In this document: positions 18,589 to 27,719 of the stretch, piece after piece
How the letters are laid out: each line of letters begins with the position of its first letter
How positions within the stretch are numbered: position 1 is the stretch's first letter
Assembly: GCF_000421225.1 (NCBI RefSeq)
Contig: NZ_ATWL01000001.1
Location: 248,001-312,000, forward strand
Direction: 5' to 3'
Origin: Ruania albidiflava DSM 18029
GTDB lineage: Bacteria; Actinomycetota; Actinomycetes; Actinomycetales; Beutenbergiaceae
Length of the DNA: 64,000 bases
The notes under the pieces: model-generated
Seen by the model: only the letters and a program-made list of their open reading frames with translations
Database searches by the model: none
Told to the model about the DNA's origin: nothing
Position numbers and translations under genes: made by a program

Positions 18589-19592
18589 CTTTCGTTCTCC
18601 TCCTCCGATGGTCCGGGCGCGGGCGTGGGTTCCTCCGCTGCAAGCCGCTCCGGTGCGGGCGCGGGGGACCCCGGTACCGCTGGCCCGGCCGCCAGCCCCT
18701 TTTGTGCCGCCACCGTGCGTACGGCATCGATCACCAGCTCGAGCGACTGGCGCGGTGTGCTGGCGGCCCGGTGCACGATGGAGACCGTGCGCATCACCGG
18801 TTCCCGGACCGCGACGATGTCCACACCGGCCGGCAGCAGGGTGAGCGCTAGGTCGGAGACCAGGCTGACTCCGAGGCCGCTGGCCACCATCGCCAGCGCT
18901 GTCGCCTGTTCTTCGACCTCGTGGTTGATCCTGGGCTCGAAGCCGTTGTTGCGGCAGGCGATGCGCACTGCGCGGCCGAAGTGGGAGCGGGGACCGGCGA
19001 GGATCCACGGGTGCTCGGCCAGGTCGGCCAGCGACATCGTGGCGGCGGGCACGATACCGGCCGGCACTGCGGCGTGCAGCCGTTCGACGGCGACCTCTCG
19101 CCGTTCCAGGGCGGGGTCGCGGGGCACGGCGTAGTCGGAGTAGTCGATGATGAAGGAGAAGTCCAGGGTGCCGTCCCGGACCGCCTCGGCAGTGTCCTCA
19201 GGCGCCAGCTCGCAGGTGCGCACCTCGATGCCGGGATGGTTCACCGCCAGCGCCGCCAGGGCCGGGGGAAGCAGGCCCGAGGCGACAGACGCCCACACCC
19301 CTCCCTCCAGCCGGGCGCTCACCCCGTCCTGGGCCCGCTCCAGCGCCACCGTGGCTCGTTCGACCGAGGCGAGGATGTCCTCGGCGTGCTCGTTCAGCAA
19401 CAGCCCCAGGTCGGTGAGCCGCACCCGGCGCCCGAGCCGTTCGATCAGCTGCACCCCCACCTCCCGCTCCAGCTGGGCGAGCTGCTGCGACACGGCCGAC
19501 GGGCTGTAGTGGAGCACGGCGGCAGCGGCGGTGATCGTGCCGCGCCGGTGCAGTTCGCGCAGCATCCGCAGTCTCCGCAGCGAGAGCTCCAT
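18585..19592 (-). CDS. LysR-family transcriptional regulator
   Basis: 335 residues. The N-terminal winged helix-turn-helix (residues 1-60) reads LRRLRMLRELHRRGTITAAAAVL, then YSPSAVSQQLAQLEREVG. The LysR substrate-binding domain follows (about 90-300), and a Pro/Glu-rich tail ends the protein. It is divergent from the GLFV dehydrogenase at 19772 with a 179-bp shared promoter region and is therefore a likely regulator of amino-acid catabolism. An A/T-rich stretch with TTG-N5-CAA at 19611-19621 could be part of its binding site. It is co-transcribed with the VOC gene. Confidence 0.9.
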   Translation of the reverse strand: MELSLRRLRMLRELHRRGTITAAAAVLHYSPSAVSQQLAQLEREVGVQLIERLGRRVRLTDLGLLLNEHAEDILASVERATVALERAQDGVSARLEGGVWASVASGLLPPALAALAVNHPGIEVRTCELAPEDTAEAVRDGTLDFSFIIDYSDYAVPRDPALERREVAVERLHAAVPAGIVPAATMSLADLAEHPWILAGPRSHFGRAVRIACRNNGFEPRINHEVEEQATALAMVASGLGVSLVSDLALTLLPAGVDIVAVREPVMRTVSIVHRAASTPRQSLELVIDAVRTVAAQKGLAAGPAVPGSPAPAPERLAAEEPTPAPGPSEEENER

Positions 19593-19610
19593 GATCCCTC
19601 AGGGTACGCA

Positions 19611-19621
19611 TTGTGAAGCAA
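19611..19621. promoter_or_regulatory. Possible LysR-type binding half-sites in the divergent promoter
   Basis: TTGTGAAGCAA (TTG-N5-CAA) lies in the most A/T-rich part of the lysR/GLFV intergenic region, 19 bp from the lysR start. LysR proteins bind dyads of this general kind, but the match is short. Confidence 0.25.
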
Positions 19622-19771
19622 CTATGGACATGAACGTGCATGAAACACCGATGGACGCACGTCGACACGCGTCGCACCCTGGGGACACAGGCCCCTTGGG
19701 GGTGCCACCGTGGTGCTCCCGGCAGGTGGAACAGCCGAACAGCAGCAGCAAGGACGCAGGAGGTGGTGGAA

Positions 19772-21016
19772 ATGACGACCCTGGACAACATCCCACGCGC
19801 AGGGAACGGACACGAGAAGGATGCTCGGCACACCCCTGCGAACCCGATCGACCAGGAGCCGTACCAGCGGCTGACCTGGCACGACGAGGTGACCGGCGCC
19901 ACCGGCTACCTGGTGGTGCACACGCTGGTGTGCGGTCTGGCCACCGGCGGCCTGCGGATGCGCCCGGGCTGCACGATGCACGAGGTGGAGGACCTGGCCC
20001 GCGGTATGGCCACCAAGACCGCCACGTTCGGTCTCCCGGTCGGCGGTGCGAAGGGCGGGATCGACTTCGACCCCAAGGACGAGCGCGCCTTCGGTGTGCT
20101 GGAGCGCTACTGCATGGCGATGCGCCCCTGGTTGGATGCGCACTGGGTGACCGCTGAGGACCTGGGCGTCACCCAGCACCTGATCGACGAGGTGTTCGAG
20201 CGGGTAGACCTGGGCCAGTCGTTCCACGCCGCGATCCAGCGATCGGAGAACCCAGAAGCGACGTTGGACCGGGTGCACGCCGGCCTGGCCGCCCGCACCG
20301 ACGACGGGCTGCTCCTCGGTGACATCATCGGTGGTTACGGTGTGGCCCAGGCCTGCCGGGCCGTGATGAACGCACGCGGCTGGGACGAACAGCGCACCAC
20401 CGTGGCGATCCAGGGTGTGGGCACGATGGGCGGCGGGACCGCCTGGTACCTGCACGAGGCCGGTGTCCCGGTCGTGGCCCTGGCCGACGCTCGCGGGACG
20501 CTCTACTCCCCCACCGGGCTGGATGTGCCCGCGCTGCTCGACCTGCGCGATGAGTATGGCGAGATCGACCGCACCAGGGTGCCGGACGACGTCGCCCAGC
20601 TGCCACGGGAGGCGGTCCTCTCGATGGAGGTCGATGTGCTGGTCCCGGCGGCGATCTCCTACGCGATCACTGCGGAGAACGTGGACACCGTCTCCGCCCG
20701 GGTGGTGGTGGAGGCGGCGAACACCGGGGTGCTGCCGGAGGCAGAGGCTGCGCTGACCGCCCGGGAGATCCTGGTGATCCCCGACTTCGTGGCCAACGCC
20801 GGCGCAGCCGCCTGGGCATGGTGGCTGCTGCTCGGTGAGGTCGGTCTGGACCCGTACGACTCCTTCGACCGGCTCCGCCTGGAGATGTTCGCCCGGGTGA
20901 ACCAGATGATGGCGGAGTGGAACACCGTCGGTGTCCCGCCCCGGACCACTGCCCTGGGGATCGCTGCAGCGAACCTGAAGTCGATGGCAGGGGTGCACGA
21001 GCTGACCATTCCCTGA
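19772..21016 (+). CDS. Glu/Leu/Phe/Val dehydrogenase family protein
   Basis: 414 residues from ATG 19772, which has AGGAGG 10 nt upstream; the frame is open 44 codons further upstream but that part lacks family similarity. The dimerisation and catalytic region holds GGLRMRPGCTMHEVEDLARGMATKT and GGAKGGIDFDPKD with the catalytic lysine. The Rossmann motif is IQGVGTMGGG. It reversibly deaminates an amino acid with NAD(P). Its length fits NAD-dependent leucine/valine or GudB-type glutamate dehydrogenases, and it differs strongly from gdhA at 9495. A divergent LysR gene suggests control by a nitrogen or amino-acid signal. Confidence 0.85.
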   Translation: MTTLDNIPRAGNGHEKDARHTPANPIDQEPYQRLTWHDEVTGATGYLVVHTLVCGLATGGLRMRPGCTMHEVEDLARGMATKTATFGLPVGGAKGGIDFDPKDERAFGVLERYCMAMRPWLDAHWVTAEDLGVTQHLIDEVFERVDLGQSFHAAIQRSENPEATLDRVHAGLAARTDDGLLLGDIIGGYGVAQACRAVMNARGWDEQRTTVAIQGVGTMGGGTAWYLHEAGVPVVALADARGTLYSPTGLDVPALLDLRDEYGEIDRTRVPDDVAQLPREAVLSMEVDVLVPAAISYAITAENVDTVSARVVVEAANTGVLPEAEAALTAREILVIPDFVANAGAAAWAWWLLLGEVGLDPYDSFDRLRLEMFARVNQMMAEWNTVGVPPRTTALGIAAANLKSMAGVHELTIP

Positions 21017-21025
21017 CGGCGGAGC

Positions 21026-21040
21026 TCACCGGGCCGGTGA
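21026..21040. terminator. Palindromic hairpin between convergent genes
   Basis: TCACCGG (21026-21032) and CCGGTGA (21034-21040) form a perfect inverted repeat around a single G, in the 29-bp gap between the GLFV dehydrogenase and DUF222-HNH stops. It may end transcription from both sides. Confidence 0.4.
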
Positions 21041-21045
21041 CCTGC

Positions 21046-22716
21046 TCAGCAGGGCGGGATCTCTGGGCCGTGGCTGAGCTGCGTGGTGCTGCCGTCGACA
21101 TTGCGGCGGTACCGGTGCCCGGTGGGGGTGGTCCATTCGAACTCCCCCGGTGCACTCTGGACCACCTGGAAGTCGCCGTGCGTCTTCACCTGGTGGTCCC
21201 GGTGGCACAGCGCCCCGAGGTTGGCTGGGCTGGTGCTGCCGCCAGCGGCAGGCTCCTGGTGGTCCCAGGGCCTGGTGTGGTCGAGCTGGCACTCCCGCGC
21301 TGGGGCGCTGCACCCCGGCCGGACACAGTGCTGGTCCCGGGCCCGGACGTGGTCGGCGAGCGGTGTCGAGGGTCGGTACCGGGTGTGGCCGAGGTCGAGC
21401 AGCCTGCCGCTGAGCGGGTCGGTGACCAGCCGGCGCCAGATGCCACCTGCAGCCAGCGCCCTGGCGGTCATCGGTGTGATGGGTCCATAACCGGTCAGGT
21501 GCGGCACCGCGTCCAGGTCGATCGCAGGTCCGGTGTCGGTGACCGGGTCGTCGGGAGGACGCCAGGGCGGTTCCAGACTGATCTCGTCGGCTGCGCCGGC
21601 CCACTCGACCCTGTTGGCCTCCTCGGCCCTGCCCGTGCCAGGTGGACCGGTGGCCATCCGCAGGATCGCGCCCGCCTCGCCCGAACCGGCGGCCGCGTCT
21701 GATGCAGCGGCGGCGCTCTGCGGGAGCAGGTGGGCCAGGGACACGGTCACGTGGATCTCCGGACGGCGACCGTCGGTGTGCGCCAGCGGCAGCGCAAGAT
21801 GCTCAGGGCCCAGGTGTCCGGTGGCCAGCGCCTCGGCGGCGATGGTCGCCAGGGCGTCGAACCGGAGCTGGTCCACAGTGCGCTGGTCCCCGCAGGTCTT
21901 CGCGGCGGTGGCGGCCGCCTGCAGGGCGGTGTCCAGGGCCAGTACGTCCGCTGCGGGGCCTTCGATGGTCATCGCGGCGGTCTCGTCCGGCAGCGCCCGG
22001 GGCCGGGTCACCCGACGGCATCTGCGGCGCCGCTCCGCGCGGCGTTCTGCTTCGGCCGGATCGACGGCGATCAGCGCGCGGGCCACGTCCCGGCGCAGCT
22101 GGCCGGCGGTGCGCGAAGGAGCTGTGGGCAGCACCTGGTCCTCGACGGCCAGGGCGACCTGCCAGGGCACATCGGCCAACGAGTCGAGGATGGCGCGGGA
22201 CCGACCGGTGTCGATCGTCCCGCGGCGAAGCTCCTCACCGGTGCCGAGCAGGTGGGTGCTGACCAGGCGGCCCCTGCGCACCAGGTCCCGGCACTGGTTC
22301 CGTGTCCAGCCCAACCGCACAGCGAGCTCCTCCGGCGCGGTGCACGCCTTCTCGGCCGCCACTGCGGTCCGCTCGCCGCTGTCGGCATCGGTGACGACGT
22401 CGGCCAGGGCCAGCGGGTTCATCGACTCGCGTTCGGACAGCACGCCGGCGGCTTGTGCCATCAGCGCCTCGGCGCACGCCGCGAGCCGGTTCGCAGCGGC
22501 GACGATCTCCACCAAGGTGGCGTCGTCGCTGTCGTCCAGATCCATCGCGAGCAGCCGATCCAGCAGCACGCCTCCGGTCCCGGTCGCGGCCAGCTGAGCG
22601 TCGGTGCCGAGCTGCTGGAACCCGGCAACCAGCCGGACCAGCGCTCGTTCCGCAGCACCGTCCCCGAGGCCGGCCGTGGGCCGCTCCTCGGGTGCGGTGT
22701 CGTCGATCTCGCTCAT
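21046..22716 (-). CDS. DUF222-HNH endonuclease protein (13E12 type), copy 1
   Basis: 556 residues. The N-terminal two-thirds is a helical DUF222 region (from about residue 40). The C-terminal HNH zinc-finger nuclease domain has CVRPGCSAPARECQLDHTR, then GGSTSPANLGALCHRDHQVKTHG. The family is abundant and multi-copy in actinobacteria (13E12 repeat proteins of Mycobacterium tuberculosis); its biological role is unsettled, and some members are DNA-damage inducible. ATG 22716 follows a TACACT -10 box by 6 nt, and that box is overlapped by a LexA-like sequence. A second member lies at 60589-62049. Confidence 0.9.
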   Translation of the reverse strand: MSEIDDTAPEERPTAGLGDGAAERALVRLVAGFQQLGTDAQLAATGTGGVLLDRLLAMDLDDSDDATLVEIVAAANRLAACAEALMAQAAGVLSERESMNPLALADVVTDADSGERTAVAAEKACTAPEELAVRLGWTRNQCRDLVRRGRLVSTHLLGTGEELRRGTIDTGRSRAILDSLADVPWQVALAVEDQVLPTAPSRTAGQLRRDVARALIAVDPAEAERRAERRRRCRRVTRPRALPDETAAMTIEGPAADVLALDTALQAAATAAKTCGDQRTVDQLRFDALATIAAEALATGHLGPEHLALPLAHTDGRRPEIHVTVSLAHLLPQSAAAASDAAAGSGEAGAILRMATGPPGTGRAEEANRVEWAGAADEISLEPPWRPPDDPVTDTGPAIDLDAVPHLTGYGPITPMTARALAAGGIWRRLVTDPLSGRLLDLGHTRYRPSTPLADHVRARDQHCVRPGCSAPARECQLDHTRPWDHQEPAAGGSTSPANLGALCHRDHQVKTHGDFQVVQSAPGEFEWTTPTGHRYRRNVDGSTTQLSHGPEIPPC

Positions 22717-22730
22717 AGAACTAGTGTACT
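22717..22730 (-). promoter_or_regulatory. Putative SOS box overlapping the -10 of DUF222-HNH copy 1
   Basis: AGAAC-TAGT-GTACT on the plus strand is one mismatch away from a symmetric GAAC-N4-GTTC LexA site. It covers the TACACT -10 box (22723-22728, minus strand) and abuts the start codon, so LexA binding would block transcription. The actinobacterial consensus is TCGAAC-N4-GTTCGA; the outer bases match poorly. Confidence 0.4.
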
Positions 22731-22806
22731 AACGCGCACTGACACTCGCCGGTATTCCCACGGCGTGGCGCCCAGGGCTGCGGACCTCTCCGGCCCCGAG
22801 CGTCGG

Positions 22807-22812
22807 TAGGCT
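22807..22812 (+). promoter_or_regulatory. -10 box of the leaderless MFS gene
   Basis: TAGGCT ends 7 nt before GTG 22820, with no Shine-Dalgarno sequence in between. Confidence 0.55.
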
Positions 22813-22819
22813 CGCGGTC

Positions 22820-24067
22820 GTGCCCGCTCAGTTCTCCCGCACGCCCACCGTCACCCAACAGCACGCCCGAGCGGCTGTCGCGGCACTCTTCCTCACCAAT
22901 GGCGCCCTGATCGCCAACCTGCTCCCCCGCTACCCGGAGATCAAGTCAGCACTCGCCCTGGGCAACACCACCTACGGGCTGACCATCGCGGCACTGCCCA
23001 CCGGCGCGATCGCCGCGGGTCTGTTCGCCGCCGCGTTGATCCGGCGTTTCGGTTCCGCACCGGTCGCTGTGATCGGCACAGTGGGCACCAGCATCGCCAT
23101 CCTGCTGGCCGGGATCTCGCCGTCGGCCGGCCTGTTCGCGGTCGGGTTGTTCCTGGCCGGCGCCCTGGACGCGATCACCGACGTCGCCCAGAACGCCCAT
23201 GCCCTGCGGGTACAGCGGGAGTACCGTCGCTCGATCCTGAACTCCTTCCACGCCGTCTGGTCGATCGGTGCGGTGCTCGGCGGTTCGATGGCTGCCGCTG
23301 CGATCGCGCTGAACGTACCGCTGGGCTGGCACCTGGGCGTCTCGGCGCTCGTCTTCGCGATCGTCGCCCTGGTCGCGCTGCGGTTCTGCCTACCCGGCCC
23401 GGACCAGGTCGCGCAGCAACCGGACGGTCCCGGTCAGGGCACCTCGGCGGCTGCGGCACGGGGCGGCGGTCCGTCGCGCACCCCGGTCTCCGGCCGCACG
23501 GTGCTCGTGCTGCTGGCGTTCGTGCTGGTGGCGATCTCCGGTGCCCTGGTCGAGGACGCCGGCAACTCCTGGGCGGCGTTGTACCTCTCCGCCGACCTGG
23601 GTGCACCGGCAGCGCTGGCCGCTACTGGCTACATCGCACTGGTGGGTGCACAGACGGTGGGTCGGCTGCTCGGCGACCGGCTGGTGGACCGCTACGGGCA
23701 GCGGGCCGTCGCCCGGGCCGGTGGAGTGATCGTGACCGTCGGGATGGGCACCGCTCTGGCGCTACCCACAGTGCCGGGCACGATCGCCGGCTTCGCGCTC
23801 GCAGGGTTCGGGGTGGCCACCCTGGTGCCGGCGGCGATGTCCGAGGCGAACGACCTGCCGGGCCTGCGCCCGGGCACCGGACTGACTGTGGTGTCCTGGC
23901 TGATGCGGCTCGGGTTCCTCGCCTCCCCGCCGGTGGTGGGCCTGGTCGCGGACGCCACGTCGTTGCGGGTCGGGTTGCTGGTGGTGCCGCTGGCGGGTGT
24001 GCTGGTGGTCCTGCTCGCCGGGGTGCTCTCTGGCCGCAGACGTCGCACCATCACGGCACCGGGATGA
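22820..24067 (+). CDS. MFS transporter, YbjJ/FucP-like
   Basis: 415 residues, about 12 membrane helices, GTG start at 22820 on a probable leaderless mRNA. The N-terminal segment FLTNGALIANLLPRYPEIK, and DVAQNAHALRVQREYRRSILNSFHAVWS in the middle, match the branch of MFS proteins that includes YbjJ and sugar porters such as FucP. Such proteins move sugars or small metabolites across the membrane with protons. It ends by overlapping the convergent anmK remnant by 17 bp. A role in importing a peptidoglycan sugar is possible from the neighbours but unproven. Confidence 0.8.
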   Translation: MPAQFSRTPTVTQQHARAAVAALFLTNGALIANLLPRYPEIKSALALGNTTYGLTIAALPTGAIAAGLFAAALIRRFGSAPVAVIGTVGTSIAILLAGISPSAGLFAVGLFLAGALDAITDVAQNAHALRVQREYRRSILNSFHAVWSIGAVLGGSMAAAAIALNVPLGWHLGVSALVFAIVALVALRFCLPGPDQVAQQPDGPGQGTSAAAARGGGPSRTPVSGRTVLVLLAFVLVAISGALVEDAGNSWAALYLSADLGAPAALAATGYIALVGAQTVGRLLGDRLVDRYGQRAVARAGGVIVTVGMGTALALPTVPGTIAGFALAGFGVATLVPAAMSEANDLPGLRPGTGLTVVSWLMRLGFLASPPVVGLVADATSLRVGLLVVPLAGVLVVLLAGVLSGRRRRTITAPG

Positions 24068-24908
24068 TCTGTCCGCCCGCCGGGGCCACGACCAGCCGGC
24101 GCACCGGCGCCAGCGCGGCGGTCCGCGGCACGGGCACCGGCGGCGTCAGCGAACCGAGCACTGTGGGCAGACGTGCTCCGGTGGCGCGCGGCCCGTCCGG
24201 GTCGGCAGGGTCGGCGGGTGCGGTGCCGGGCAGCCCGTGCACGGACAGGTAGCCGAGCAGCGCGAACAGGTACGCCTCTTTCGCGTCGGCGTCCAGGCCC
24301 CAGTCGGTCGCGGTCCGCAGCGGTGGCAGCAGCTCGGCCAGGCGCGCCATCAGCACCGGATTGCGCACTCCGCCACCGGAGACCACCACCCGGGTCACAC
24401 CGGAGCCAGTGATCGCATCGGCCACAGTACGCGCGGTCAGCTCGGTGAGCGTGGCGAACAGGTCGGCCCCCTGCGGCGCCGGTACGCCTGCTGCGGCCAG
24501 GCGCTCGGCCACGTAGCCGGCGTGGAAGTGCTCCCGGCCGGTGGTCCGCGGCAACGGCTGGCGGTAGAAGTGCCGGTCTCCTGCGCAGCGGCGTCGAGCA
24601 GGCTGACCAGGGGTGCTCCGTGCCCGCCGGCGGCCACGTCCGCAGTGCGGAAGTCGTGCACCACCGGCAGCCCGGTCGCCGCGTGGATCCATGCGGGTGC
24701 GCCGATCTGCAACGTGCTGCGCACATCTACTGCGCGCACGTCGTGGAACAGCGTCTGGCCGTGGCTGGCGACCAGGTTTGGGCCAGGGCACCTCCAGGTG
24801 ACCGCACGGGACCAGCTGGAGCGCGCCGTCGTCGACCGGGCTGAGCTCTGCCAGGGCGACGTCGATCGCGTCCACCGACGTGCCAGAGCTCACGGCGAGG
24901 ACTCGCAT
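24051..24908 (-). pseudogene. anmK: anmK remnant: anhydro-N-acetylmuramic acid kinase with two internal frameshifting deletions
   Basis: AnmK converts 1,6-anhydro-MurNAc to MurNAc-6-P. The frame from ATG 24908 begins like AnmK ([17 protein letters not shown]) up to VPWP, then loses similarity. The next family block, [15 protein letters not shown] to [15 protein letters not shown], lies in another frame (about 24780-24580). From [20 protein letters not shown] (about 24570) to the end, similarity returns in the first frame. About 40-50 residues are missing at the first junction and 80-100 at the second, including the conserved NIGG and D-T-G-P-GN region. No in-frame stop arises because the two shifts cancel. 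The 285-residue product, against roughly 370-400 for the family, cannot be an active kinase. It overlaps nagZ by one base, so both were once one operon. Confidence 0.85.
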
Positions 24909-26449
24909 CAGTCGCCGAGCACCAGGCGCAGCGCGGCCTCCGCGTTCGCCCGGCCCACCCCGTGGGCGAGCACCAGCCGGGGCGCGGGCGGGGCGGCTGA
25001 CGCCATCCCGCCGTGCAGCACGACGGCGTCACCTCGCCGGTCCAGCAGCAGGTCCAGGTCCGCCTGCTCCCGCGGGTCGGCGAGCGGTTCGCGGGTCAGG
25101 GCCATCACCGCAGCGTCACCCAGGCCGTCGAGAACGTCCTCCAGGGGCGGGGCGTCGTCAGCACCGGCGAGCACGACGCGGGCGTCCGGGAAGCGTTCGA
25201 CCAGCGCGTTCGCGAACCCTGGTGCGACCCGGCCGGTGGCCTGGTTGTAGCGTCGCCGCAGGTCGACCAGCACCGGGGGTGGCCCGGCGGATCCGGGCCC
25301 AGGCAGCCGCGCGTCGCCAGCTGCCACCTGCACGGCTGCGCGCGCCACGTCACGCCCGACAGCGGTCACCGCAGCCTCGGCCGCAGCCAGGTCCGGCACC
25401 GGGGCCTGCCCCTGGTACCGGGCCACATCTGAGCGGAGCCCGTCCAGGCGGGTGATGCTCGCCGCCAGTGCGGCGGGGTCCAGCTCACCGCGGTGCAGGG
25501 CGGTGAGGATGCCGTCGACGGCGGTGGTCAGCATCGCTTCGTCGTCCCGTCCGCTGGTGGTGCCCAGGCAGAGCAGGTCCGCACCGGCCTGCAGTGCCCG
25601 TACGCAGGCCACCGCCAGACCGGGACCGTCCCCGTCACTGACGGCAGCCATGTCCAGGGCGTCGGTGATGATCACCCGGTCCGCTCCTCCGGGGAGGGTG
25701 CGGACCAGGGCGGTGACGGCCGGTTCCAGGCTGGCTGGCCGGGGGCCGAGCGCGGGGATGTGCAGGTGCCCGGTCATCATCGCGTCCAGTCCGGCGGTGG
25801 CCGCGGCATGGAACGGTGGTAGGTCACGGACGGTCAGCTCCTCGGCGGTCACGTCCAGGCGGGGGAGCTCGAGGTGGGAGTCGGTGGTGGTGGCGCCGTG
25901 GCCGGGGAAGTGCTTGCCGCATCCCGCCACGCCCCCGGTGTGCAGCCCGGTCAGGAATGCGCTGCCGTGCCGGGCCACCTGCTGCGGGTCTGGGCCGAAC
26001 GAGCGGACCCCGATCACCGGGTTCGTCGGTTCGCTGGCCACGTCCAGCACCGGCGCCAGGTCCAGGTCGATGCCCGTGGCCCGCAGCAGCGCGCCGAGCG
26101 CGGCGCCGGCCCGTTCGGTGAGCGCGAGGTCGTCGGCAGCGCCCAGTGCGGCCGCCCCGGGCAGGGCTGATCCCGACCCGGCCTGCAGCCGGGAGACGTC
26201 CCCGCCCTCCTCGTCCACGCTGATCAGCACCGGACCAGCGGCGTGCAGCGCAGCGGTCAGGGCGCGAGTGGTCTCCAGGTCGGGGGCGTTCTGGGCGACC
26301 AGCATCACCCCGCCCAACCCGTCCGCGACGGCACGGGTGAGCCATCGCGGCGCCGTGCTGCCGCTGAAACCGGGCATCAGCACCCCGAGGGCGAGCCTGC
26401 TGAGCGGGTCGAGCGAGACGCCGCCGGACGGCGTGGGGCTTCTGTCCAT
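24908..26449 (-). CDS. nagZ: Beta-N-acetylhexosaminidase NagZ (GH3)
   Basis: 513 residues from ATG 26449; a GTG at 26455 is a possible alternative. It removes terminal GlcNAc from muropeptides. Catalytic motifs are the GH3 signature KHFPGHGATTTDSH, carrying the His/Asp acid-base pair, and ITDALDM with the nucleophile aspartate. The N-terminal barrel contains GGVMLVAQNAPD and SVDEEGGDVSRL. About 150 residues follow the barrel as a C-terminal domain, as in Bacillus NagZ. No signal peptide or lipobox is visible, so it should act in the cytoplasm. It is transcribed with the anmK remnant and is divergent from the namZ operon, marking it as part of the muropeptide salvage locus. Confidence 0.9.
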   Translation of the reverse strand: MDRSPTPSGGVSLDPLSRLALGVLMPGFSGSTAPRWLTRAVADGLGGVMLVAQNAPDLETTRALTAALHAAGPVLISVDEEGGDVSRLQAGSGSALPGAAALGAADDLALTERAGAALGALLRATGIDLDLAPVLDVASEPTNPVIGVRSFGPDPQQVARHGSAFLTGLHTGGVAGCGKHFPGHGATTTDSHLELPRLDVTAEELTVRDLPPFHAAATAGLDAMMTGHLHIPALGPRPASLEPAVTALVRTLPGGADRVIITDALDMAAVSDGDGPGLAVACVRALQAGADLLCLGTTSGRDDEAMLTTAVDGILTALHRGELDPAALAASITRLDGLRSDVARYQGQAPVPDLAAAEAAVTAVGRDVARAAVQVAAGDARLPGPGSAGPPPVLVDLRRRYNQATGRVAPGFANALVERFPDARVVLAGADDAPPLEDVLDGLGDAAVMALTREPLADPREQADLDLLLDRRGDAVVLHGGMASAAPPAPRLVLAHGVGRANAEAALRLVLGD

Positions 26450-26458
26450 GGACACATC

Positions 26459-26464
26459 ATGCTA
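26459..26464 (-). promoter_or_regulatory. -10 box of nagZ
   Basis: TAGCAT on the minus strand ends 9 nt before ATG 26449 (3 nt before GTG 26455). No ribosome-binding site is seen, so a leaderless mRNA is likely. The 85-bp region between nagZ and namZ also holds a TTGACG (26479-26484) pointing toward namZ. Confidence 0.45.
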
Positions 26465-26534
26465 GGTTCTGTGACTCATTGACGAAAACCGGATTCCGTA
26501 CGTCAGTGCCTTACACCGATGTGGGGAGACATCT

Positions 26535-27719
26535 GTGCCGATCGCACCGCCGCGGACCGGGCTGGACCGCGTGCTCGACGACCCGGACCTGCTCCGGGTT
26601 GGCAGCATCGCCCTGTGCACCAACTACACCGCCGTCACCGGTGCACTGGGCCGCGGGGTGGACGCCCTGGTGACGGCGGGTCTACCGGTGCGACGTCTGC
26701 TCACCCCCGAGCACGGCTACTGGGGCGGTGTCCAGGCCGGCGAGAGCGAGGGCGACGGCCAGGACGAGGCCACCGGGCTCCCGGTGCTGGACACCTATGG
26801 CGTGTCCGGTGCCGACCTGGACACGCTGCTGGAACGCACCGGCGCCGACCAGGTGGTGCTCGACCTGCAGGACATCGGCACCCGGTTCTACACCTACACC
26901 TGGACACTGTTCGACCTGCTCTGCTCCGCGGCCCGAACCGGGCACCAGGTCGTGGTGTTGGACCGGCCCAACCCGCTCGGCGGCGTGGCAGCGGGTCCCG
27001 GGCTGGACCCGGCCTGCACCAGCTTCGTCGGCCGGGTGTCCGTGCCGCTGCAGCACGGCCTGACCCTGGGTGAGCTGGCCCGCTGGTTCAATGCCGTGCA
27101 CGTGCCGGAGGCGACCGGCGCCCGGGCCGCGCTCCAGGTGGTCCAGGCCGCCGGCTGGACCCGGGAGGCGGCACCGCTCGGGCAGCTGTGGGTGCCGCCC
27201 TCGCCGAACATGCCGACCCGCACCACTGCTCAGCTCTACCCGGGCACCGGGCTGCTGGAGGGCACCACCCTCTCCGAGGGCCGGGGCACCACGAAACCGT
27301 TCGAGCTGTTCGGCGCCCCGTGGACCGACGCCCGGCTGGCAGCTGCCCTCGCCGAGCAGGCGCTGCCCGGGGTGCAGGTGCGGGAGGCAGTGTTCACTCC
27401 GATGTTCGCCAAGCACGCCGGTGCGCGGGTGCACGGCGCACAGCTGCACCTGAACGACCCGTCCGCCTTCGACCCGGTGCGCACGGGGCACACGCTGCTG
27501 AGCACCCTCGCCACGCTCTACCCCGAGCAGCCGCTCTGGCGGGAGGCGGCCCCCGGGCGGCCACACTTCCTCGACCTGCTCTGGGGCAGCCCGGCACTGC
27601 GCGAAGGCATCGATGCGGGCCGCTCGCTGGCCCAGGTGCTGGCCGCGAGCCCACCGGCACCCACCCCACCACCGGACACCCTGCTCTACTCCCCCACCAC
27701 CACGGAGGTTCTCGCGTGA
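26535..27719 (+). CDS. namZ: Exo-beta-N-acetylmuramidase NamZ-like (DUF1343, GH171)
   Basis: 394 residues, GTG start with GGGGAGA 5 nt upstream. NamZ of Bacillus subtilis (YbbC) releases MurNAc from the non-reducing end of peptidoglycan fragments. Family marks are CTNYTAV near the N-terminus, the catalytic-site segment RRLLTPEHGYWGG, VLDLQDIGTRFYTYTWTL, LDRPNPLGG, and PSPNMPTRTTAQLYPGTGLLEG with TLSEGRGTTKPFE. The Bacillus enzyme is secreted; this one starts directly with the mature fold and has no signal peptide, so cytosolic action is inferred. First gene of a tightly overlapping eight-gene operon. The GTGA overlap with the next gene implies translational coupling. Confidence 0.9.
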   Translation: MPIAPPRTGLDRVLDDPDLLRVGSIALCTNYTAVTGALGRGVDALVTAGLPVRRLLTPEHGYWGGVQAGESEGDGQDEATGLPVLDTYGVSGADLDTLLERTGADQVVLDLQDIGTRFYTYTWTLFDLLCSAARTGHQVVVLDRPNPLGGVAAGPGLDPACTSFVGRVSVPLQHGLTLGELARWFNAVHVPEATGARAALQVVQAAGWTREAAPLGQLWVPPSPNMPTRTTAQLYPGTGLLEGTTLSEGRGTTKPFELFGAPWTDARLAAALAEQALPGVQVREAVFTPMFAKHAGARVHGAQLHLNDPSAFDPVRTGHTLLSTLATLYPEQPLWREAAPGRPHFLDLLWGSPALREGIDAGRSLAQVLAASPPAPTPPPDTLLYSPTTTEVLA

